Of a DNA stretch of 64,000 nucleotides, positions 22,322 to 34,487 are shown piece by piece. Source of the stretch: Paramecium pentaurelia (Eukaryota > Ciliophora > Oligohymenophorea > Peniculida > Parameciidae). Made by a program: the position numbers and the translations under genes. The DNA lies in contig CAJJDO010000050.1 of NCBI GenBank assembly GCA_905183005.1, positions 203,851-267,850 of the forward strand. Reading direction: 5' to 3'. The stretch's first letter is position 1. Each line of letters begins with the position of its first letter. Below the pieces are notes generated by a model, which did not search any database, was not told the origin of the DNA, and worked only from the letters and a program-made list of their open reading frames with translations.

Positions 22322-23901
22322 ATGTTTCCTAAATCTTGTGATGAATTATTTTAATGTCGTCTCTTCAAAAAAAAGTTTTTGGGAACTTCTGCAAGATATT
22401 TTTATGTCTTTTTGGATAAAGTTGTTGTAAATAAGGTAAAATAGTGAGTAAATTCATTTAATAGGAGTCTAATCGTAAAAGAACAGATCGTGTTTTTAAT
22501 ATAGAAAATACTAACAGAATTATTTGGAAATACACGACAGAACAACCAATCAAATTGAAGGGAATCACATTAGACAATGGTAATTAACAATAAGAATACT
22601 TTGGAGAAGATGATGTACTTCGTGAATTAAAAAGACATATTTCTAAGTTATTCTTTTAGGCTAAAGTTCAAGAGGAATATGTGGCTATTCAAGTAATTGG
22701 ATAAGGAAATTATGCTTTAGTATAAATTTAACTCATTTAATATTAGGTTCTTGAATTATAACATTTACATTCAAATCAAAAGTTTGCTTCAAAATGTATA
22801 GATAAGAAAAAATTATAGGCAATTGAATAAGGAATGGTAATTAATCTATTTATATCCTATAGGAATCTGTAATGAATGAAATTTAAATAATGAGAATTTT
22901 AAGTCCCCATGAGTAACTCATTAATTTGATTGAGGTCTATGAAGGAGATAATAATATTTATTTGATAATGGATTTGGCTTAGGGAGGTAGTTTATATAAG
23001 GAAATGAAAAATAAGTTGACCTTATATAGTAGATAAGAAGTCTAGAAAGTAAATATTATAATTTAAATAAAAGATTATGTATTAGATATTATCAGGATTA
23101 AAATATATTCATTCTAAAGGAATTATGCATAGAGATCTAAAACCAGAAAATATTCTCTTCAAAGAAAAGGGGAATCTAAACACTTTAACGATTGCTGATT
23201 TTGGTTTATCTGTTAAAGTTGATTCATATCCATATCTATATCCTAAATGTGGAACTCCAGGATTTGTAGCCCCAGAAATTGTAAATATGATAGACAAAAC
23301 TTAATCCTATACAACAGCATGTGATATATTTTCAGCTGGAGTTATTTTCCATATTTTGTTATTGGGAGAAGGCTTATTTATTGGAAATGGACATTAAGAG
23401 ATTTTGAGTATGAACAAATAATTCTAAGTTGATTTTGGAAGAAATAAATATCAATAATTAGATTCAGATGCCAGAGACTTATTGTATTGTATTAAAGACT
23501 ATTATTAGATTTAAGATGATAGCCTAAGATGCTGAACAAAGATACACAGCAACATAATGTCTTAATCATACATTTTTTTAAAATGAAATGGTTCCATAAT
23601 TAAAATTAAAAATGTAAGATTTTATTATTTAAAAATTAGTTAAGAGAGTCCAACTAAAGTTACTTTTGATCATTATTTAGATACATACAATAGTCCTGAT
23701 TAAAAATTAATGAATAAGGATAAAAAGAATTTATCAATTGTTACTCGTACTCCCATATATGCTCCTAAGGCTAGCACTCCTGAATTACCAAAATAAAGAT
23801 CTATTATGGAAGAACTTAGTCCAATAAGTTCATTTTCTTTAGATTAACAACGTAATGAATCAAATAAAGAAGATTAATTTTAATTTATTATTACTAAATG
23901 A
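22322..23901 (+). CDS. PH-like plus CaMK-type Ser/Thr protein kinase
   Basis: Seven exons (22322-22435, 22465-22719, 22747-22836, 22863-23048, 23074-23483, 23509-23613, 23640-23901), 473 codons. Introns are 25-29 nt; 23049-23073 ends AAG. The N-terminal 110 residues (from CRLFKKKFLGTSARYFYVF) look like a PH-type beta fold. The kinase follows: GQGNYALV loop, ASKCIDKKK, HRDLKPENILF, ADFGLSVKV, CGTPGFVAPE and a closing DAEQRYTATQCLNH. This is the Paramecium kinase type in which a membrane-targeting domain precedes a CaMK-like catalytic domain. The tail is Ser/Pro-rich. All catalytic residues are present, so it should be active. Confidence 0.9.
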
Positions 23902-24011
23902 TTATTATTTATATATTATAAAAACTATTAGATATTTAATTATATCATAAATTTTAAGTCTTATAATATATAAAATCAAGTATTATAAATCTATAACATA
24001 AAAATAAATAA

Positions 24012-26279
24012 TCATAAATGATATTCTTAAATAAGTTTTTAAACTTTATCTTTTAAAATTGGTTTAATTATAAAACATTTAATTCCTAACTTTTCACCTT
24101 CTTATTTCAATTTATTATCATCATATCCAGAAACAATAAATATTTTAATATTTGGTTTAATCTTCAGTATTTATTCTGAAGCTATCATTCCATTCATAAC
24201 TGGCATTTCTAAATCCATAAATATGGCTTAATATCCAGGGCATTATTCATTGCATTTTTTTGAATTTACACATTTTATTGCTTCTAAACCATTAAATGAT
24301 TTATCTATTGTAGATTTTGTACTAAAATTAAATTAAGAATCATATTACAATTATGATATTTACATCTCTAAAATATTTTAATTAAAGACATTATCATCAA
24401 CAATTAAAATATGTTAGCATATTGATTTTGGCATTATATCAAGTACTTTTTATTAAAAAATAGAATCATTATATTCAAAATTTTCTTTAATAGGATTTTG
24501 ATCATAAGATATTGGAAAATCAATAGAATTACTTAATTATTCTATTTTATTTGATGTTACTTTAATATGAAAATCTTAAATATTTAATGTTAAATAAAAG
24601 AAAGATCCATGATTCTTTTCATCATTACTATTAGAAATCACTTATAAACCTTAATTATTATATGATAATTATTAAGCTATTTTATTACTTATTAATAATC
24701 CCAATCCTACTCCTTATTCATTCAACTTTTAATTTTGAGCATCTTTTATTTTCCCAAAAGCCTTAAATAGCATTTTTTATCCATCTTCTGATATACCTAT
24801 ACCAGAATCTTTTACTCCAACATTAACCAGTAATCCTTTCTATTCAAATTTTATAATAATTAAACCAAACTATGTAAATTTCATAGCATTAGCTATTAAA
24901 TTAATAAAAATCTATTTTAATCTATTTCTATCAGAATATAAAAATAATGGTCTAGTATTTGTTTAAATCTTGAGATCTATCTTTTTTTATTCTGCTTATA
25001 ATTTAAACATCTCAAGACACTCTTCTCCTAACTCTAATAAATTAAAGCTTTTTAAATTCAAATTAAATGTCTCTGCTTTTATCTGAGCTAAATCAAGTAG
25101 ATCATTAGCTAAATTTAACATATATGCAGCATTTTCTTTAACTATCTAAACACTTTTAAAAATATGTTTATTCTAAAAAGAACCTTCTTTTAATTCACTC
25201 AAAATATTTAGCATTACATTTAATGGAGAACGAAATTCGTGACTTACAAAAGATAATGTCTTAGATTTTGATTAATTAATATCCAATAATTCTTTAATAT
25301 TTTTTCTATGAACAACATCACGAGCTATAATTAATAAAATATTCTCTCCCCCAAAAGTTATAATTAATTCTATCTATTTTTTATTATTGTCTATCTCAAA
25401 ACTTGTCTCAATAATCATAGCCTCCACTTTTCCATTAATCTCAAATTTAAGCTTCTTTGTTGTAAATACATATAGTATACATCTTAAAACTGTATTAAGC
25501 TAAATTAATGAAAATTAAATAAATTACTTAATATGAAAATGAGCCCGCTCCTGGAGATTAAGTACTAATTCTATTTTATTTACTATCCTTTTTAGAATCT
25601 TAAGAAATTGAATAAACAGCATTCAATACTGATGTTCTTTTAGGAATATTTTTATACTGTTAAGAAGCAAAACTCTATAATAATACTAGAGAACTTCTAG
25701 CTAACATAGGAGATTCATCTTAGAGTACTTCACTTGGCATTTTCTCAAATAATTATAAAAGTTCTTTATTTGTCTTTTAAAACATTTTCTTACTAAGTTA
25801 ATTTTAATACTCCACTTTAAGATTAGGTTAATTTAGATCATCTGATTTTTCAAAATGAACTAAAATCACACCTTCTTAAAGTGCTTCTAATATCAAATTA
25901 AAATCAATATTCTAATGAAGAATACTTTTGCTAACAGTTTAAAAGTCCTCCATCATTTCACTGACATGAGAGGATGATGATTTTTAAGTAAAACAACGTT
26001 TTATTTAATTTTCATTTTAAACATGAGTAAATTAACATTTTTCTCCTTATAAAGATCCTATTTTTTATATTTGAGACTCTTTATTATTATTTTTCTAATT
26101 CTAAGATAATAAAAATATCATAAGTAAAATATGTATTTTATAGTTTATAAGACTTAAATATTCTAAATTTAATTTGATGTTTTTCTTCTAAAATTCTCCT
26201 TCAAATGAAAAGCCAAAAAATAGCAATAATAAAAGAGCGTATTTAGCAATTTACAATTACACTTTTGATGTTTTCTCAT
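24012..26279 (-). CDS. Hybrid histidine kinase with receiver domain, membrane-anchored
   Basis: The last two exons (to 25528 and 25499-24012, 28-nt intron) are clear. There is an H-box FVSHEFRSPLNVM, N-box INLIANAMKFT, G1 DSGIGIS, F-box and G2 GVGLGLLI, then a receiver domain with VDDN, the phospho-acceptor in FMDLEMP and the conserved IKP Lys. This is a complete two-component phosphorelay, His to Asp, in one chain. The N-terminus has two hydrophobic spans (ALLLLLFFGFSF and IHILLMIFLLS). Reaching an ATG needs one extra base in the A-run at about 26271-26274 (start 26279); without it the first in-frame ATG is 26121. The ligand is unknown. Confidence 0.85.
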
Positions 26280-27101
26280 TATGTAAATCTCCTTAAACAT
26301 ATATAATAATAATAAAAACAAAATTTTAATGAACCTCATTAAAACCATAAATTATGGACTCGATTTGAAAAACTATAAAATCTACAAGTATAATAGAATA
26401 TTATAACAAATATTGAAAGAGGGTTTTTTTTGAATAGCATAATATTTCTAGAGTAATTTGCAATATAAATAAAACCATCATAAAAGTAATGTATTAATCC
26501 TTCTCTCTATATAACAATAACAATCTAATAAAATGAAAGATAAGTAAAATTATCATTGAAATTTAAAGCCTCCTTGAAGTTGATAAATTTATATTCATTT
26601 TAATAATAAATATTCTTAGAAAACATTTATATTATGGTTTAGATTGATCTAAATTTAATTAATTATCCATAGAAACCCTCTCATATACTAAATCTATTCA
26701 ATTAAGTGAATAAAAATTTAGTTGTAAAATCTAATCAGTAAATAATTTTCAATATGAGAGTCTATTTTTAACTTGATATACATAATTTGATGTTATAATT
26801 AAAGAGAATATGATTCTGTTAAGAATATAATAAAAGAATGATTGATAGAGAAATTATAATATAAAATTGAAAAAATACCATAGTTAATATAATTATCTAA
26901 AGAAATTAATATAAATATATTAATTATAATAGAAAAAAAAATAATATTTATAAAAAATAAATAATATCGTCTTCACTTTAATATTTAAAAAAAATATTTA
27001 TATGAATTGATTGAGGATTAATGAATTAAACATTATACAAAAGCTTAGAGATCAATAGTTTAAAGGTAATGAATTACAATTATTAATATTTTTAATTATA
27101 A
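26280..27101. other. Intergenic stretch
   Basis: About 820 bp, very A/T-rich; no supported gene. Confidence 0.5.
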
Positions 27102-27742
27102 TCAAAGTAATATTCTCTTATTGTAAGTTTTTTCTAAATTGTTTATATATTCTTGATGATGGATGTAGAAATCTTCAATAAAATTAGGAGGAAGATTAAA
27201 GCTGTGTTCTGGCTCTACTTCATCTTAAAATTTAGCTTCTAATATTTTTTTCTAAGATTAAACACATTTAGATTACTGCTAATTCTTCTCTTTCAATTTT
27301 TGATCCTCCATTATGTTTTAGTCTAATATGTAAATTCAATGAAATGTCAGTCCCATATATTTTATCACATTTTTGATAAGGACACTATTAATGTGTATAA
27401 AAAAAAAGTACTTAAAAATCTCTTTTGATAAGGTTGGCAGTTCTACGTTTTTTTTTGTTTTCTTATTTTTATGGTTAAACGAGGGTGTAATGTTCTGTGA
27501 TTGATTCCTAACAAAACTCATCAAATCTGGCTTACTTCCAAATAATCAAGGCGTTTAGCCAACTGATTTAAATCCTAATCTAAATCATCAATGTTCCTGG
27601 AGATTTGTTAAAAATTCATCATAAGCTTTTCTATTGTACTTTTAGTACATGCTGGTGGTTTTTTACCCAAGAACTCTATTTACTCTTTTTCGCTTAACAT
27701 ACTAATTTTCTAAACTATTAATTAAATTGAGGATGTTTGCAT
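27102..27742 (-). CDS. Single C2H2 zinc-finger protein
   Basis: Four exons (27742-27536, 27507-27412, 27384-27277, 27251-27102), introns 28, 27 and 25 nt, 186 codons. The finger reads CPYQKC, then HIRLKH after 12 residues: C-x4-C-x12-H-x4-H. It begins right after the second intron, so the intron boundary marks the domain edge. A basic patch (KKKRRTANLIKR) precedes it and could be a nuclear signal. The N-terminus is helical; the C-terminus (PPNFIEDFYIHHQEYIN) is acidic and aromatic. It may bind RNA, DNA or a protein; one finger alone rarely fixes DNA specificity. Confidence 0.7.
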
Positions 27743-28077
27743 ACTTAGTATTTCTACAATATTTCAATATTATTACTTTAAATTAAAAATCACAAAACCA
27801 AAGAGAATTGTTTAAATAATAATTAATAATAACAAGGACAAATGTTCATAATAGGTTTTAGAATATTAAATATTTAAAAAATATGATTATGATAAACATT
27901 AAATTGAATATCTTAGAGAATATAAGAAGATAATTTAAGTAATATAATTATACTATATTATTGAAATATAATTATTAATATAAACTTATAATTATATTAA
28001 GAAATTATAATATTAATATCTATAAGAAAAATAGATTTGAAATAATATGTATATTTGTATTTTAATAATGATTCTAA
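27743..28077. other. Spacer
   Basis: 335 bp of A/T-rich sequence; nothing supported. Confidence 0.5.
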
Positions 28078-29352
28078 TCAATTTGCTAATAATTTTCTCT
28101 TAAGTTATCCTAATTTCGAAGAAATCAAATCAACAGCTACAGCAACAGATCTTTTTTATTTAATTCTAAAATTATCAATAATATAAATACCTGCTAGCAG
28201 TGTCAGTTTCATATTCTTGTCTCTTCAATCTACAATCATTTTCTCTGTTTTCTTTTTCTTTAGATTTAATTGTAATCTTTTAATCAACTTCAAATTTTTC
28301 ATTTTTAGCTTACTGAATTCTATTTGATAATGAATCAATCAATCCTTAAATTGATATATATATAATTATACCTTCCATATAAGTTTTATCTTAATTGGCT
28401 TTAACCAATTAATCTGATAATAAAGTTCTCAAATCTTCATAAGAACTTTATCTAAGATTTTCAGCTTGATCTTCTCTAATTCTTTCTGATTAAATGTAAT
28501 TTTCTATTTATTTAAGGATGGATAAAACTTTTCTAGTTAATACTTCACATTAACTTGGTTCATCTGCTGATGTTTATGCTTTACTAGCTAATTGACTTAA
28601 AATTTCAATTATGGATTTATAACCTTCTAAATGAACCTTGTATAATAATTTTAATTGATTACATGATGTTTTAATTTATTAACTTTTTGTGCAACTTAAG
28701 CAAATGAAGAGATTCCTTTAGAATCAATATCTTCTTCTACATCTTCATCATTATATTAGAATGTGAAATCTTCTTAAAGGAATGATGGTTATGGTTATTA
28801 GAATCTATTTCTATTTTTAACCAATACATCTAAATATTTATTAAAATATCCTTTAACTTAATTAACTCCAAATAATGCTTATTCAAGATTATCAAGAATT
28901 GTTTAATAAGTAGCTGATTCTTTTTATCTCTTTAAAGTCTAATAATCTAATTCTGCTTTTAAATCTGCAATTTCTAGATTCTTTCTTTCTAAACTAGCAA
29001 CTGCTTAGACTTTTTATGGATTTAATGAATCTAAATCACTCTTTAAAGTAAGTGATGTGACAGTGCTTGTATTAATAATTTCTGTCAATTAGCTCAAAGC
29101 AATATCACAGTTTTATTTGAACCTTACAATTCTTTCATCATCTCGTTTTTATTCTCCTTCTAATGTTTGTTCTAAGTGTTGCATAATATCAACTAAATTA
29201 GAGACAACTGGATCATCTGTTTACATCTCCATTTGAATTGTTTGTAAAATTGTTTATCCAAATTAAGTTTCTTCGAGTTCAGCAAATTAATCTTCAAATT
29301 CTGTTGCTAGACTACCCACAATTACCAATACAAGAAGCAATGCTATTTTCAT
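28078..29352 (-). CDS. Trichocyst matrix protein (apparent one-base deletion)
   Basis: The start MKIALLLVLVIVGSLA is a signal peptide. The rest is the acidic, heptad-rich pattern of Paramecium trichocyst matrix proteins, with long helices such as SLERKNLEIADLKAELDYQ and conserved Cys. These proteins are processed and crystallise in the extrusive secretory granule. A 25-nt intron (28166-28190) precedes the last exon; a 27-nt AAG-ending one near 28355-28381 is likely. The frame breaks once, at the five-base A run 28683-28687: one more A gives QKSQQIKTSCNQLKLL without a gap. That and the codon count point to a sequencing deletion or a young mutation. Otherwise intact. Confidence 0.8.
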
Positions 29353-29650
29353 TTTTAATATAATTAACAATAAAAATCCGTTTTACACTCTATTTATTAA
29401 TATGCTTATATATAAGATAAAGTTAATCTTCTAATACAATATATTCATTTTTAGATCATTCTCTTTCTCTTCTAATAACTCATATACAAATAATTCAATA
29501 ATATTATAAGTAAAGATAAGTTGATATACAATTAGATTTATTAAATAAACTTATATAAGTAAAATTGATCAATAATAGTGTGCTATTTTTAATTAACTAT
29601 AAAAAAGTTTATTTTCATACAAAATTTAGAATATAAATTTAATTTTTTAA

Positions 29651-29833
29651 ATGAACTCAGAAATTATTGAAGTGTGTTAACATTAAAAAGATAATATTCT
29701 TGTTAAATTGAAGAATGGAGAAAAGAAATGGTTTAAATTTGATGAGGTTCTTAAATAACAACCTAAAATGCTTGCTTAATGGCTTGAAAAATAAGTATTT
29801 TTTAGAGAAGTAGAAGAAGATAAATTATATTGA
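29651..29833 (+). CDS. 60-residue chromo-like protein
   Basis: An intronless frame from ATG 29651 to TGA 29831-29833. The sequence ILVKLKNGEKKWFKFDEVLK followed by MLAQWLEKQVFF resembles the strand-strand-strand-helix outline of chromo or chromo-shadow modules (LVKxKxG...W....E..., then a terminal helix). A chromo module would bind methylated histone tails. Here nothing else is attached, so it may be a free-standing reader or a fragment of a larger ancestor. The fit is by eye only. The neighbouring spacers on both sides are large. Confidence 0.5.
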
Positions 29834-30456
29834 TATGTTTTTGTTTTATTTAAATTCATAGATGATAACTCAATTTTAAATTAATCTATTTAATATTAAA
29901 AAAGCTAATTAACCTTATTATTACTAATTGTTCCTTAAATTTTATTATAATTTCAATAATGAATAATTGATTCTCAAAAATCATTATCATATTAATCTAA
30001 TTCAAAACTTAAATTTAGTAAATACATTTTGTATATAAACAATTAAAATTACATTATTTTGCTCATTAATTTATTTTACAATCAAATATACATAATATAA
30101 TATAAATGTGTTATAAGCATTTATAAAATTATATTTTGTTTAATTTATAATTATTTTCAAGTTTATTACTTTTTCTAGTAAATTCTTTTTAATAAGAGTT
30201 GTGATTCTAAGCAAAATTTATATAAATTATCTTCATATTCTAATCTGATTAATTAAGATACATAAGTAAATGGAGAACAAATAGTTTCAATTAATACAAG
30301 TTGAAAAACTTAGTGTAAGTAATATAATATAAAATTTGAGAATGATCGTCATCAATATATTAAAATGATATGCTATATCATATAATTAATGTTTTTTTTT
30401 CAATAATATCATTCAAAAATATATCAATTTATTAAAACAACAAAATAATCCTAGAA
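29834..30456. other. Intergenic stretch
   Basis: About 620 bp A/T-rich; nothing supported. Confidence 0.5.
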
Positions 30457-30858
30457 ATGAAGAAAGAGTAGCATAAAATCAATGAAAACACTTAACCTAA
30501 AAGTGCATTAAAAAAAGAAATTAAAAAAGGGAATTAGAGTATTCAGATCAAAATAACTTAAGCTAAAAGGTTTGATAGAAAAGGACAAGAAATTAAATAA
30601 GGTTCAAAATATGAGATCACTATCAATGATAAAGCAGAATTATTCACTCTGAATAGTGAATAAAATCAAATCGTTAATCTAGATTCATCAAATTCTTCTA
30701 AATAAGAGAATACAGAATGCTATACTAAAACTAGCTTAAAGACTTTAAAAAGCTTAGAACTCAATTCAAAGGAGGAAGCGTTTTTGAAAATGTTGAGTTA
30801 TAATTTCGAAAAAAATAAGAGGAAAGGAAAAAGAAAAGAATGCTGCGTTATTTGGTGA
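30457..30858 (+). CDS. Small polybasic protein with C-terminal Cys pair
   Basis: An intronless 133-codon frame. The chain is Lys/Ser/Asn-rich with no known domain. It ends KNKRKGKRKECCVIW: a strong polybasic stretch followed by two Cys four and five residues from the end. This is laid out like lipid-anchored proteins in which prenyl or palmitoyl groups on Cys work with basic residues to bind the inner plasma membrane. The last four residues, CVIW, have the CaaX shape, although Trp at X is unusual. A membrane-associated role is inferred from this tail only. Confidence 0.45.
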
Positions 30859-31323
30859 AAACAATCACTTATTGTATATATTATTTTAATTTATTAATAA
30901 TAATATAATAAAATAGAGTCAAAAATATTCTTATACCATTTATATATATAACTTTTAAAACTTAAAAGAGCAAGCGACTTTTTTAAAATAGAAAGAGATA
31001 TATTCAAAGTCAACAATTTAATTTTGCATCTTAAATGCTTGATATTACAACAAAATTGTATAAAAGCTGTGTTACGAAAATTTTAATTTTTTAATACCTA
31101 TTATTATATTGAAGAATTAAATTTAATGAAATAATCAAATCTAAATCAGTTATATCATTTTACTTTCTATTTTCATGTATCGATTTCTTGAAATAGTATT
31201 TTAAGAGATTTTGATAAAGTATTTCTGTATTTAAATTAAATCATCCTACATTAACCATTTATAAAATAGTTGAGACATCTAAATTTTATTTATAAAGAAT
31301 TTAAGAAAATGATTATTCATAAC
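30859..31323. other. Convergent spacer
   Basis: About 465 bp A/T-rich; nothing supported. Confidence 0.5.
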
Positions 31324-31671
31324 TCATATTTGAGACATCATCAACTTTATTTATTGTATCTATTGCTATAATCCACTAATTAATGCAATCTTCTCTTCCA
31401 ATTCATTTCGAGAGACTTCAAAATAATTTAGAATAGTCTTTTTAGGTTGAATGTCACTTGACACTTTTTCTGAGTTCTGATTTTTATATAGTTTTTTCAT
31501 TACTCTCTTCTTTCTTATTCGTTTTTATCTTAATTTAGGTGCCAAGAGTTGTTAAGAAACAGTACAAATATTTTTTAACTGTTGACAGATTGATTCAAAT
31601 TTTTGATTTTCTGTCATACTAAAATCTAGATTTGAGTTATTGATTATCATGTCATCCTTAATCATTTGCAT
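31324..31671 (-). CDS. Small basic hypothetical protein
   Basis: An intronless 115-codon frame. Four in-frame ATGs occur (codons 1, 3, 8 and 19), so the start is uncertain; the outermost is used. The centre is very basic (KLRQKRIRKKRVMKKLY), which could be a nuclear signal or nucleic-acid contact. The end is a short Gln-rich helix. No family is recognised. Confidence 0.4.
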
Positions 31672-32315
31672 ATTATTATGATAAGGAAAATTTTGGAAAA
31701 ATTAAATTATATTATTTTCTATATAGCATATATTAAATCCGTTTTAATATATTTTTAGAAATTAATAGACACATACAAAAAGGATCTAAACTATGATATT
31801 TCTACATTTATTATAAATATAATAATTATTATAATTAATATTTCAATAAAATAAAGAATTATAAAGTTAAACTATTTAAAATCTAATATTATTAAATATA
31901 AATCTAAAAAACTCATTTTTACATCACATTCAAAGTTTTACCATTAATTCTTTATTAAATTATTAATTCAATTTGCTTAACCATCAACTATTAACTCTAT
32001 TAAAGAAATATAAGAAGTTTATATGTAATTATTGTCTACTTTATTATAAAAATAAATCTGTAGAAGTTCAAAATATTTATAATACTTAAATTTCTAACAT
32101 ATAATTAAACCTTTCTATATCAAAAAAAGTTGATTTAGACACTTAAATAGATGATCTTTAACTTTGATATTCTTTGATAAATATTGAACTTATTACGAGC
32201 AAGTTCTATTTATCTAATTTTATACTTAAGTAGACTGATAAATTTAATTTATAATTATAAATTAATGTAAAAATTCTCTCCCTTAGCCAATTCTTAGAGA
32301 TCTGCACCCTCATAA
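31672..32315. other. Divergent intergenic region
   Basis: About 640 bp A/T-rich between divergent starts; nothing supported. Confidence 0.5.
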
Positions 32316-33864
32316 ATGAAAACATTGGGTTCAATGGGTCATTCCAATGTAGAAGTACTTTTGAATGAATATTTTAATTTACCTATGATATCAACTAAAA
32401 GCTAAATAGGAAATTAAGGAACTCCTATAATTAAGCTGAACAAAATATCTAAAATTGAAAATTTGAATGAATTAAATTAATCACTTACTTAATAGAACAA
32501 TAATATACCACTATAAGCTTTGATTAGTTAAGGAGAAAAAAGTCTTAAGCTTCCAAATTACAATTTTCTAGAGAAGTACTATTAAAACAAAGTCCTTAAT
32601 ATCACTAAATAAAGAAAAATAGAACCAACAAAGTCTACTAGACTTTAATATGAAAACATAAGAGAAAGAAGATATTCTACTCAAGAAAAATAATGTGTTC
32701 AAAATTTCAGCAAATCAAATAATGGTTCACTATATTCTTTAGACAAAAACTTAAAAATAGAATAAGATTAATATAAAACAATTAGTAATGAATATAGGAC
32801 CCAATAATTGATTCCAGATTTGAATTTAGTTTCTCATCATAATTAAAAATCAAATGAAATTGAGAAGTTGACTTAAAGAATTGATTTTATAAGAAGAAAG
32901 TTAAACATATATGTAATTTTTGTCTTTTCAGCTATGGTCATTTCAAAAAAATTTAGGTATTTATAAAAATCATATTTAAAGATTTCTTAAAAAAGATGAT
33001 ACTCAAATTATATTCAAACTAAATACTAAACTTTCAAGTTGCTAGAGAATCATAAACTAAAATGGATTAAAATATATTGAAGAATAATAATAATAATTTG
33101 TTTAAGTAATTGCAAATAAAGTCATTTATTATTTTAATAGTCAAAAATATATTGATGAATGTAATTAGAGTGATGAATTATCTAATCCTATTTTAAGTAT
33201 GGACTTTAAAAAACTTAGAGTTCAAAGTTTTTCTAAGTTAATATACCAAAATTTGGAATTACTTACTAGAGAAAATAATTTTCCTGAATTTTTAAAATGT
33301 TAATTGATAACTAGTCTTTATAAAACATCAAAACAATAGACTTCATTTTTTGTAGGAGAGAGATGTCATTTCTATTAAACAAATAGAATCCATATTTTAA
33401 GGGAATAAAAATTAGCAATAGCTATGGAATATTTACTTTTTTAAATAATAATTCCAAATTTACTTTAATTAGTGAATAAATAATAATTGAAACTAAGAAA
33501 TCATCATATATCTGTACATTCTAATAATAATAAATGTAAAATTTAAACTTAAAAAATATTTATTATTATTGCTAGTTTAATACATCAATAATTTATAAAT
33601 AGATTTTAAAATATGAGAAAAGTCAAAAATCCTAATGGTTATATGGTCAATAAAAGATTAAATATAGAATATTTAGAAAATAATTTATTTAATATTGAGA
33701 TTAAGGTTGCATATAATATAGGTGATAATAACTAAGTTCTTGAAGGACTTATTGAATAAGAATAACTCTAATAATTTGAAAAATCAAAGCCTATTTGGAA
33801 ATCATAATTAGATAGATTATTTGATAAGATCTTATAAAATACTGAATCTCTTATAGACTTTTGA
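32316..33864 (+). CDS. Large hypothetical protein
   Basis: Two exons (32316-32956 and 32982-33864) around a 25-nt intron ending AAG give 507 codons. The N-terminal 200 residues are polar, Asn/Gln/Ser-rich and probably disordered. The C-terminal part is more hydrophobic and helical (for example AIAMEYLLFQIIIPNLLQL), perhaps a folded helical-repeat domain. No catalytic motif, signal peptide or clear membrane span is present. The frame, length and splice phase support a real gene; function unknown. Confidence 0.55.
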
Positions 33865-33897
33865 TTTTTTATATATTATTCACTTTATTATTATATT

Positions 33898-34349
33898 ATG
33901 TTAATAATCGTTTTTATATAGTTGATTTTAGTGAATTCGAGTGTAATTCGTAGATCAGAAACAAAAGTAGATGAATAAGGAAGAAAATATCATTATAGTG
34001 AGAAATATGAGGAGGAATTTTCTTATGAAATTTAGAAGAGATGTTCTGATGATGATTCAGAAGGTTAATTAGAATTTGAAAATGGTATTAAATTAAATAA
34101 TATTCAGATTTGAAGTATGATGAAGACTTAGAAGGTAATGTAGAAGGAAAACATATAGATGGAAATGAGGAACTTCAATAATAAAGAGATGATCAATAAA
34201 ATGAGAATGAAGATGAATAATAAAAGGAAGATGAAAAAGTAGAATTAAAAAGAGAGAAATAGAAACATATTAGAAAAGAGAAAGAAATTGATGATTATGT
34301 GTTATTACTTTAAAATGAGAGTTTAAAATTACATTTGATTGCTAATTGA
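33898..34349 (+). CDS. Secreted acidic protein
   Basis: Exons 33898-34084 and 34108-34349 (23-nt intron ending CAG) give 142 codons. MLIIVFIQLILVNSSV is a signal peptide. The mature part is dominated by Glu, Asp, Lys and Gln (NENEDEQQKEDEKVELKREK) and lacks Cys. Such chains can be lumenal calcium-binding or granule proteins, but no motif is diagnostic. It lies 138 bp upstream of the U2AF65-like gene. Confidence 0.5.
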
Positions 34350-34487
34350 TGAGAGAAACAATTATTTACACATTTGATTAAGATTGAGTATTTATATTTA
34401 GATCATCTATCATTTGCATTAATTAAATATAGAAATCAATAAATACAAATAAATAGAAAAATCAAAATTATAAATTTATTTAATTAT

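Noticed and set aside
23109..23297. Minus-strand ORF in 23.1-23.3 kb
   Set aside because: Antisense of the HRD-DFG region of the PH-like kinase.
27336..27524. Minus-strand frame beginning MMSFVRNQSQNITPSF
   Set aside because: It is the wrong frame over the first intron and second exon of the C2H2 gene; the spliced frame encodes the zinc finger.
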